Shown here: in pieces, positions 58,301 to 64,000 of the stretch
How the letters are laid out: each line of letters opens with the position of its first letter
Position numbering within the stretch: the stretch's first letter is position 1
Assembly: GCA_027214345.1 (NCBI GenBank)
Contig: JAPWHR010000011.1
Span: forward strand, 62,001-126,000
From: Comamonadaceae bacterium G21597-S1
GTDB taxonomy: Bacteria > Pseudomonadota > Gammaproteobacteria > Burkholderiales > Burkholderiaceae_C
Length of the DNA: 64,000 nt
Reading direction: 5' to 3'
The notes under the pieces: model-generated
The model's database searches: none
What the model was told of the DNA's origin: nothing
The model's input: only the letters and a program-made list of their open reading frames with translations
Translations under genes and position numbers: made by a program

Positions 58301-61300
58301 TGATGTTGCGCAGGTTGCCCTGGATCGCGCCGAGGTAGCCACTGCCGTCGACCACCAGCACCCCGTTGGTCTGGGTGGACGCCAGCGTACCCAGCGGGCC
58401 CTGCGGCGCCGCGCAGCCGGCCGTGCCGACGTTGCAGGAGAAGCCGTAGTTGCCGATGTCCTGCACCTGGTCGCGCATGGCCGTGTAGGCATTGGCCGCG
58501 GTCGTCCGGCGCGCGCCCAGCGTGACGTAGTCCGCCGCGGCCATGTCCTTGTTCTTCATGCCGGTGAGCGCGGTATCGATGGCCGTATTGTTGGTATCGA
58601 TGACGCCATAGGCGTCGACCAGCGCACCCACCGCGCCGATCTGGCTGGCGCGGTCGGCACCGTCCACGTTGCCGGTGATCAGGCTCTGCTTCTGGCGCAA
58701 CACGTCGTTGGCGTCGCTGGCAGCATCGAGTGCTGCGCTGCCACGTGCCGTGATCGCGCTGTTGCTCTGGCCGATGCCTTGCGGGCCAAGCTTGTTCTCC
58801 AGGAACGCGATCTCGGCGCGATAGGCGGCGCTGGCCACCGGGTCGGAGGCATATTGCGCCTGCAACGCATACAGCAGATTGATGCGCGCGAGCAGTTGCG
58901 AGTCCGGTGGAATGTCCGACTCGACGACCTGCGGCGGCGCCACTGCGGTGACAAAGGGGTTGGCCAGCGATGCATCCAGCGGATTGGTCGCCAGGCCGAC
59001 GTTGCTGCGGCTGTCCATGGCCGAATAGACCAGTCGCCAGGCCGGCAGCACGTTCGGATCACTGCTCTGGCTCAGGATCTCCACGTCGACCTGGGTGGCC
59101 GACTGGCGCAACAGACCGGACAGCGCCGTGCCGTCGACCTGCACCCGAGCCTGGCCGCCCGGAGGCGGCGCGGTGCCACCGGTGATGTCCAGCGACACCT
59201 TGATACCGACCGCACCGGCGATCGCGCCAGCGACCTCGCGATACAGGTCCTTGGCAACGCCGTTGGCCGACACGTCGATCGCGCCGCGGTCCGCGGCCAG
59301 CGCGATGTCACCGGCAGCCAGCAGCTTGCTGCCCGCGTCCAGGTCCACTATCGCGTTCTGCGTCACGAAGGTGCGCGCGTCCGGTGTGGTGTTGATCGGC
59401 ACCGCCGTCTTGTTCCACATGTTCACCGCGCTGTGGGCGTCGATCCGCCCCGCCGCACCGGCCGCGTCCCGGCCCGCTGCGACGCGGATCGCGCCGTTCG
59501 AGGCGTCGGTGGCCAGCAGCAGCACGCCGTCGTTGACGGTCGTGGTATTGCTGCCGGTGAATGCGATCGTCGCCTCCCCGGCTGGCAGGCCGGCCAGGCC
59601 ATAGGCGTTGGCGACCGCGCGCGCGTCGAGCCGCGCATCCGTGCGGCTGCCGATCGCGATGTCGCCCGAGTCGCTGGTGACGACCGTGCCGCTGCCCAGT
59701 TCCACGTCGGCCTGGGCGCCGATCGTGAGCCGGGTGCTGGAGTCCGCCAGCGCGATGGCGCCGCCGGAATCGATCTTGACCTTGTCATAGGCCACAACAC
59801 GGTTCGCCGCATCGACCGTGATGCTCCCCGTCCCGGCCACCGGCAGCAACACGTGGAACAAGGTGTCCTCGCCCAGGCGCACCGTGGTGTCGTGCACCAC
59901 GCTGGCCCGCGTCGAGGCGGCCGGCGCGCCGATCAGCCCGCCCGATCCGGCGTCCACGTTCCAGGCCGCGCCATCGGCCACCGCCGTCGTGTTCGTATCG
60001 TCAGAGCGGCCCCACCAGTACTTGTGGCTGGCGTTGAGCGCCGAGATGTCGATGTGAGCGGCCGTCACCTTGACGCCGTCGCCCACGTCCACCGCGAGCG
60101 TGCTGTGCACGTCGTGGCTGTTGCTCGAACCCGATGCGCCGGCAACCGAGGCCTGCAGGCTGTCGACCTTGCCGTTGTACACGCTGTCGTGTTCGCCCCG
60201 CAACGTGAAGCTGCCGGCGACGATGCCGCAGGACGCCGATGGCGCGCCGCAGGTCGAGGCACCCAGCGCAGCCCGCGTGTCGCTGATCGTGGACGTATGC
60301 GCGGAGGCCGCGGCACCGGCAACCACGCCGCCGCTGCCCGAGACGGCTGAAGCGATGTTGATGTCTATGCCACCGGCCAGCACCGCCACCGAACTGCCCA
60401 CGCCGCCGGCGATGTTGACGTCGTCGCCGAGCAAGGCATGCGTGCTGGTCGTGGAGGTCGCGTTGGCCTCGCTGGCCCCGACCGCGATGATGCCGGCCGC
60501 AAGGCCAGTGACCTCGGCACGCTGGTCGGTGTCGTTCTGCGCCTGCACGGACATTGCACCGGTCAGGGTCAGCTGGCCGCGATTGCCGACACGTGCGCGC
60601 GTTGCGCCCGTGCTCTGAGCCGTCGCCAGCGTGGCATTCACGCCGATCAGGTAGCCGCCCGATGCGCCCAGCGCGTAGGCGTCGGCCGACGGACCCGTGC
60701 CGGCCCCGCGCGTGGCCAGCACCTGCAAGCCGCCGGCATGGACGAGCGCGTCGGCACCCAGCAACGCGTCGACCACGACCCCGGACCGGGCCGTCGCCAG
60801 CGACGCGCCGACCGCGCCCACCCCGACGCTCACGCCCAGGGCCTCGGCCTGCGCGCTGCCATGGCTGGTCGCAGAGATGGTGACGGTGCCGGTGGCAACG
60901 ACGTCGGTGCCGGTGCCGGTGCTGGCCGTCACCGTCGACCCCAGATCGGCCCGGGCGTCGGCACCGGAACCGGACAGGATGCCTGCGGCACCGGCCTTGG
61001 CCTTGGCCACAGCGGTCGAATCGTCCTGGGCGCTGAGCGCAACCCCGTCGACACGCGCACGCACGCCGTCGCCGAATGTGGCCGAGGTGGTACCGGTAAA
61101 CGTGGAACGGGCCACCGAGGCCCCCACGGCCAGTCCGCCGGCCGAAGCGCCCAGCGTCTCGGTGCTGGCGCGCCGCTCCGACTGCGCCTGCGTGGCGAGC
61201 ACGGCACCATCGGCAACATCCACCTGGTCGTTCAGCCGCGCGCGCGTGGTGCTGGTGTCGTCGAGCACGGCCACCGCCGCACTCACGCCGATGACACCTC

Positions 61301-64000
61301 CGGCACCCGCTGCGCTAATCACGCGCGAGCCGGTGCCATTGACATTGCCCGAGAGGGCCGAAACTGTCACGTTGCGGTCGGCGTCGATCGTCGTCGCACC
61401 GCCGATGAAGGCTTCGGTCGTGCTGTTCGTGATGCCGATGCCCACCGCGCCGCCGATGCCGGCAAATCCCGCTGCCGCACCTACGGCCTGCAGGTCGACC
61501 TGGGTGTGATCGAGTGCCGTCACCACCACGTCCCGCCCGGCAACAACGGTGGCGTTGCTGCCGATGAAGGCCCGCGTCTTGTCGAGCGAGGCGGTCGAGG
61601 ACTCGTTCAGGTCGCCCGACACCGACAGGCTGGAGGTGCGCGCGCGCACGTCGGCCTTGGTACCCTGCACGTGTTCGGAATCGCCCAGGTTGCCGCTGAC
61701 GTCATCCTTTTGCATCGTCGCGTCGATGCTGCTGGCCGTGTCGCCGTCACCGATGCCGCCCTGCGCGTCGTCGTCGAGCCGGGCTCCGACCATGGCCAGC
61801 GACACCGCCCCCGAGATGCCGACCGAGGCCCCGCCGGAGGCCGCCAGCGCGGTGGCCTGAACGTCCTTGGTCGAATCGGCTGCCACTGCCACGTCGCGGT
61901 CCGCGCGCAGCGTCACCCCGTTGCCCAGCGAGGCGGTCGTCGTGTTGCGCACGATGTTGACCTCGGCCGTCGCGCCCACGCCACCGATGGTCCCCACCGC
62001 AGCCGCGCCGCCGCCGCCGCGCAGCCGCACGGTGTCCTGTGCACGCACCGCCACGTCCTGCGCGGCACCACGCCGGGTCTGGTTGACACGGGTGTTGTCG
62101 CCGATGGCCGCCTGGGTATCGGATTTCACGACCTTGACGCCCACCGCACCGGCCACGCCGACTCCACCACCGGCGCCGCTGACCGTCGCGCTCAGGATGT
62201 CCTCGTTCGACGTGGCGGCGATGTCCAACGTTCCCGCCACGTCCAGGCTCGCCGCCTGCAGCGCCGAACCCGCGCCCAGCACGAGTGCGTGCGTGGTGTT
62301 GGCCACGACGCCCACGGAGAAGGCCCCGCTGACCCCGGCAATGCCGCCCGCACCACTGACGGTGAACAGGTTCATCGACGTGTCCTGGTTCGCATGCAGC
62401 GCCATGTTGCCGGTCGCGTCGATCTGCGCGCCAGCGGCAATCGTGGCCAGCGTCTGGTTCGCCACCACGGCCACGCTGGCCGCGGCACCCACGCCGGCCG
62501 CGCCGGCGACAGACAGGTTCACACCGATCGCGTAGATGTCCTCGCTCGAGGTCGCCTGCACCGCCAGCTGGTTGGCGTTGACCTCGGCGCGGCCGATGCC
62601 GGCCTGCGTGTTCTTGGCCACGACCACGGTGTTGCCCGATCCGCTGACCGCCGCCGCACCGGCGCCGGACACGGTACCCACCGTCTGCACGACCAGCGTA
62701 TGGTCGGCCGCACGCAGCCGCACCGACTGGTCGGCGCCGGCGCTGCCGCCGACGTTGATCCTGGCACCATCGCCGATCGACGCCAGCGTCTCGGACACCA
62801 GCACGTTGGCGGTCGCCGCACCTGTGACGGCGGCTGCGCCGGCACCCGCGACGCCCAACGCGGCGGAAACCACCTTTTCATTGCCGATCGCCGTCACCGA
62901 CAGTCCACGCACGCCGGTGTCCATGCCCTTGCTGCCGATGCCACCGCCGGCCGACGCCGGGACCGGCGTGCCCTGTCCGGCGACCGCGCCGCTGGACGGG
63001 TCCACGCCGCTGCTGGTGTCGCTGCCGGCGGAGATGTCGAACGACACGCCGTTGCCGACGTCACCTTCGGGCGTGCCGTCGTTGTCGATGTCGATCGCGC
63101 CACTCTTGCCATCGGCCACTGGCGGCAGCGCCGTGGCGGCGCCCACGGCACCGTTGTAGACGGACACGCCGGCCGTGTTGCCACGCGCCCAGACGTCGGA
63201 GTTGTCCGCGACGTAGGCGCGCGTGGCATTGGCAATGGTGTTCACGCCCACATTGAAGCCCACACCCGCCGCGCCGGCGCCGTTGCCGACCGCCGAAACC
63301 GAGACGAGCAAGGTGTCGTCGGTGGCCGAGAGCCGGACGTTGCCGTTCGCGTGCACGGTGGCGCCGACCGGATTGGTATCGCCACGCGCCGCGCCGATGA
63401 AGGCCTCGGTCGTGTTGGCCACCACGTTGGCCGCCGCCACCGCACCGACCGCGGCAGCGCCGGCGCCGCGGATCGACACGCCACCGGAGACCACGTTCTC
63501 GCGCGAGGCGGCGTCGACCTCGACCGTGTCCTGCGCCGAGACCACCGCCCCTTCACCGATGTAGGCCTTGGTCCGCTTGGTCAGCACATTGGTGTCGAAC
63601 ACACCGCCGACCGAGGCCGCGCCGGCCCCGCCGCCTTGCGCGGCCACCGTCACCAGGTTCGACCCGCTGTCGGCAAACACACCGACCGACTGCTGCGCGC
63701 CCAGGAAGGCGGCATCCTGGTTGACCGCCGCCGCGCCGATGTAGGCCGATGTGTCCGAGGACACCACGTTGACCACCAGCGAGGCACTCACGTCGGCGAC
63801 ACCGGCGCCGCTGCCCGTGATGCCGACGTTGAACACGTTTTCCGAGGTGCTGGCGCGCACGTCGGTGCGCCGCATCGCGTCGACCTGCGCGCCGGACGCG
63901 ATGAAGGCCTCTGCCGCGTCGTGCAGCAGCACCACGCCGAACGAGCCCGCCACGCCGGCCGTGCCGCCTCCGGCACCCGCACCGGCCGCGACCACCGCGA
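52377..64000 (-). CDS. Giant filamentous adhesin/exoprotein (TpsA; LktA-like), N terminus cut by window edge
   Basis: An uninterrupted minus-strand frame of more than 3,872 codons runs off the right edge, so the signal peptide and TPS secretion domain are not visible. Residues 1 to about 1600 of the visible part repeat a beta-helix pattern of Ala/Gly/Val/Thr-rich units (tA.iGdga.v...g.v.v.a). Residues about 1680-2030 are Ala-rich and probably helical. The rest returns to short beta repeats with typical filamentous-adhesin phrases (GNVAVNQVAGSLQLGNV, GDVRLTAPGRMLDN). Its partner transporter is encoded immediately downstream. The family resembles 'leukotoxin LktA family filamentous adhesins'. 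Cysteines occur only in six close pairs, the last (C-x8-C) at the extreme C terminus. Confidence 0.9.
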   Translation of the reverse strand, partial: AVVAAGAGAGGGTAGVAGSFGVVLLHDAAEAFIASGAQVDAMRRTDVRASTSENVFNVGITGSGAGVADVSASLVVNVVSSDTSAYIGAAAVNQDAAFLGAQQSVGVFADSGSNLVTVAAQGGGAGAASVGGVFDTNVLTKRTKAYIGEGAVVSAQDTVEVDAASRENVVSGGVSIRGAGAAAVGAVAAANVVANTTEAFIGAARGDTNPVGATVHANGNVRLSATDDTLLVSVSAVGNGAGAAGVGFNVGVNTIANATRAYVADNSDVWARGNTAGVSVYNGAVGAATALPPVADGKSGAIDIDNDGTPEGDVGNGVSFDISAGSDTSSGVDPSSGAVAGQGTPVPASAGGGIGSKGMDTGVRGLSVTAIGNEKVVSAALGVAGAGAAAVTGAATANVLVSETLASIGDGARINVGGSAGADQSVRLRAADHTLVVQTVGTVSGAGAAAVSGSGNTVVVAKNTQAGIGRAEVNANQLAVQATSSEDIYAIGVNLSVAGAAGVGAAASVAVVANQTLATIAAGAQIDATGNMALHANQDTSMNLFTVSGAGGIAGVSGAFSVGVVANTTHALVLGAGSALQAASLDVAGTLDIAATSNEDILSATVSGAGGGVGVAGAVGVKVVKSDTQAAIGDNTRVNQTRRGAAQDVAVRAQDTVRLRGGGGAAAVGTIGGVGATAEVNIVRNTTTASLGNGVTLRADRDVAVAADSTKDVQATALAASGGASVGISGAVSLAMVGARLDDDAQGGIGDGDTASSIDATMQKDDVSGNLGDSEHVQGTKADVRARTSSLSVSGDLNESSTASLDKTRAFIGSNATVVAGRDVVVTALDHTQVDLQAVGAAAGFAGIGGAVGIGITNSTTEAFIGGATTIDADRNVTVSALSGNVNGTGSRVISAAGAGGVIGVSAAVAVLDDTSTTRARLNDQVDVADGAVLATQAQSERRASTETLGASAGGLAVGASVARSTFTGTTSATFGDGVRARVDGVALSAQDDSTAVAKAKAGAAGILSGSGADARADLGSTVTASTGTGTDVVATGTVTISATSHGSAQAEALGVSVGVGAVGASLATARSGVVVDALLGADALVHAGGLQVLATRGAGTGPSADAYALGASGGYLIGVNATLATAQSTGATRARVGNRGQLTLTGAMSVQAQNDTDQRAEVTGLAAGIIAVGASEANATSTTSTHALLGDDVNIAGGVGSSVAVLAGGIDINIASAVSGSGGVVAGAAASAHTSTISDTRAALGASTCGAPSASCGIVAGSFTLRGEHDSVYNGKVDSLQASVAGASGSSNSHDVHSTLAVDVGDGVKVTAAHIDISALNASHKYWWGRSDDTNTTAVADGAAWNVDAGSGGLIGAPAASTRASVVHDTTVRLGEDTLFHVLLPVAGTGSITVDAANRVVAYDKVKIDSGGAIALADSSTRLTIGAQADVELGSGTVVTSDSGDIAIGSRTDARLDARAVANAYGLAGLPAGEATIAFTGSNTTTVNDGVLLLATDASNGAIRVAAGRDAAGAAGRIDAHSAVNMWNKTAVPINTTPDARTFVTQNAIVDLDAGSKLLAAGDIALAADRGAIDVSANGVAKDLYREVAGAIAGAVGIKVSLDITGGTAPPPGGQARVQVDGTALSGLLRQSATQVDVEILSQSSDPNVLPAWRLVYSAMDSRSNVGLATNPLDASLANPFVTAVAPPQVVESDIPPDSQLLARINLLYALQAQYASDPVASAAYRAEIAFLENKLGPQGIGQSNSAITARGSAALDAASDANDVLRQKQSLITGNVDGADRASQIGAVGALVDAYGVIDTNNTAIDTALTGMKNKDMAAADYVTLGARRTTAANAYTAMRDQVQDIGNYGFSCNVGTAGCAAPQGPLGTLASTQTNGVLVVDGSGYLGAIQGNLRNISQLALRESGASGTLVSNVTALSTQMDNIRGANTAILAAAGTLHTTLTQAGTLQSSLSSAWRDTATDGNVDTARVSTVSNLGAANTTQIGEFNASTGGSAANAIANNAALVSAAADAAAASVATVGAASDTTSTGTQKLITLPDIHVKLGNVDVAADLLAGTGSLQAPGDAKIWIVNNAPASMNIANLLVDSSGGNVRLNGFLVNNADDVRRFDPSNTGAIPTIVSRENGAAGAPEIRIVSNYNPGAYAPASATPAQRIPAAAPDITLGYRSNSSEPAKRISNPNGLVAVTSAAGDIYVDGSITAGSVAILARNGDFVQQYVNGFNAVAGEPNANVQGGSGVLAPNTNAAPGPGIVANGNIFISARYLNINGLVQSGIVNYHLDIPSDADLRFVLPQNQWAGFIASCGGVSCNLTMSNGRSVRYEKEWVGLDGSTGRVVGNKAYIDQSVGQPVAVAVTTNGSRDYGAIDANYDPASQKITMTSDVAVRGGNITLFGQIINTAGGGAGGVGKLAVLDGFGQIEVNNQSSLPVELKSIDTGVDPDPAHPGRGTKGTIDITDVQFVGSGGDQNLYAIHTVISRDQDAITVNQTGMWNANGMFCASCTTTSYALNGDSQSRVEASTPRLGEYNPQAGLRYVFTTGKKTSTEYTWRFSGASFFGTSSLSLPPDNVSRTLTSGPNVLSNVNLKDGTYLSYLAPAGTIPHQNNLATDAAASAQGNQPVSTNSTSYSNSNVYNKVAEWNDCNWWTLCIASRYTSIWTQTLGTTTITTNSVRADYPIRIEFMGANTAGLTIDSPLARVDLAPQSVLKNRFGDTTINATTLGSGAGSLIDSRNVTLGASNGSLGTNLAPLNLFMTGTLNASAVNGNVAVNQVAGSLQLGNVIATGDPTLGRGLVSVTALNDIYGDSGHSIRAARIELASETGTVGGIAGHPNARLPLSVAPGYTADRSLQPQYGLAVRAAGDIGIDVVADPLRNPQGHLLADTIVSAGGDVRLTAPGRMLDNNPEQTIDTRVWNELLGFWNSVGLVAGSTENAAKVGQAVVAFETSRNQDYFHYWQIRETQNAPTVYDPAWRYVATSAERDALTARNQDIASFEQGRTDRYWVLATEIGAFDAQVYARSRAAADVRQANPTWTQAQVSDRVLLLAQQGQLPTVAVPMSYQAGFQYVATQDERAGFLGTVNEGAWTTTELALSINPGLLKDVTDTNPVIKAPNVAGRNVTLVAGTSLGSTLPSTDPSAVFIAYDTDGDITDAAKIALATAEFSDFVFDVTQGGQQGLQIVQRLPFNFSASRGLTVSVREGGILTNNLTAHVAGTDVGNAYLATLGSGPIDNLSVDGELRLKTKGPITALDPGQVAIRAGDLILEAANASIAGTAMAGVPLLVDVARGVNLAADSFASVTARSAGPVNIAGAGDLAVGGVFSRAAIVLTSVAGSILDAHPGTGLDVLGGTVQLLAPQGSIGDLSGDRPLTVGTNTGTPLVGLIQATAGDSIYLSGNPFNAPVSAHFAIGPVAGGNDALVAGGAIKLTASDPDSTTTINGNVTAVGPLQIAVSGHLLLSGGRDVSVTDLATPPASSVLTLPAAHLRVTGVGALIDARSLLMEDGAFLLADTGTIAITTQDDAVITGIETGNGSASAIRITSTAGRILDGGDSRLDIIADTPPSATLTIFGALGIGNDPLDVRLLNLQAESGGVVDIAVQDSVHIVAIRAADRVLLSAGGDITGGAVTAAGTGNHPDQSVSITSNGGSVDLGSVSGKTAVAIAATGDLSVGQLAVGNRLDLAGRNVSATVIGGPGPVTGAVTGPGGGLADNLHLVLSNPGSGFAFGDVLTQSASIDILSGRFAVDHFVVTNFARVTNPQTHLVIDQINRSLQQPADVQLYTGGAGFGLNLYDNHIMTDALTVFRSPLHDVITPDGSNFSAVEEGYNNLVRAFTLVPAAPQSSAPVASLLIDYFGNPVALGGTRQEGTCPARPDLQECAE

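Noticed and set aside
52308-61509. Long plus-strand frames opposite the giant adhesin gene
   Set aside because: Their composition tracks the complement of the repetitive adhesin codons, none has a ribosome-binding site or domain, and the minus-strand frame is unbroken over more than 11 kb.

Overview
The window is about 64 kb of high-GC DNA. It looks like the chromosome of a betaproteobacterium of the order Burkholderiales, probably close to Alcaligenaceae. That assignment is inferred from gene content and order (phasin, clpA-clpS-icd, exbBD-lpxK-kdsB-adk, a FimV-family protein, Crp/Fnr regulators) and from protein resemblance; no rRNA or other taxonomic marker is present. I recognised no tRNA, rRNA, IS element, prophage or CRISPR array. 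The two ends cut genes: a nitroreductase at the left and a giant secreted adhesin at the right.

Left part (1-12.4 kb). A truncated nitroreductase and a 7 x 8 bp repeat are followed by a PHA-granule phasin gene. The phasin promoter carries two near-identical 15-mers resembling TGC-rich PhaR operators, and a candidate small RNA lies behind the gene. A membrane class III nucleotide cyclase then converges on a tight six-gene minus-strand operon. Its order is a double ABC ATPase, a peptide-type solute-binding protein, two permeases, a 910-aa ABC fusion protein that has lost every ATPase motif I checked, and a stand-alone cyclic-nucleotide-binding domain. This is the best candidate for an undescribed system: a peptide- or oligosaccharide-type importer tied to a pseudo-ABC protein and a cAMP sensor, with a cyclase next door.

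12.4-20.7 kb is an unassigned glycan locus: a deacetylase, two MurG-like glycosyltransferases, two GT4 glycosyltransferases, a histidine phosphatase and an asparagine synthase-type amidotransferase. It is followed by a second class III cyclase built from an SdhC-like membrane domain, a 2Fe-2S ferredoxin domain and a cyclase domain, then a patatin-like lipoprotein and a Fur-boxed orphan ferric-iron binding protein.

25-50.5 kb is mostly housekeeping: clpA/clpS, icd, sodB, xseA, exbB/exbD-lpxK-trm112-like-kdsB-adk, ansA, lexA with two LexA boxes, a D-2-hydroxyacid dehydrogenase, a fimV-like gene, a 3-hydroxyacyl-CoA dehydrogenase, a Crp-type regulator, an APH-like kinase with an acyl-CoA dehydrogenase, an HD-GYP protein and several small conserved unknowns.

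50.7-64 kb is a two-partner secretion system. A TpsB transporter overlaps by 4 bp the 3' end of a TpsA gene that runs off the window, with at least 3,872 codons visible. The exoprotein has an Ala-rich, probably helical insertion inside its beta-helix and cysteines that occur only in close pairs, one pair at the extreme C terminus.
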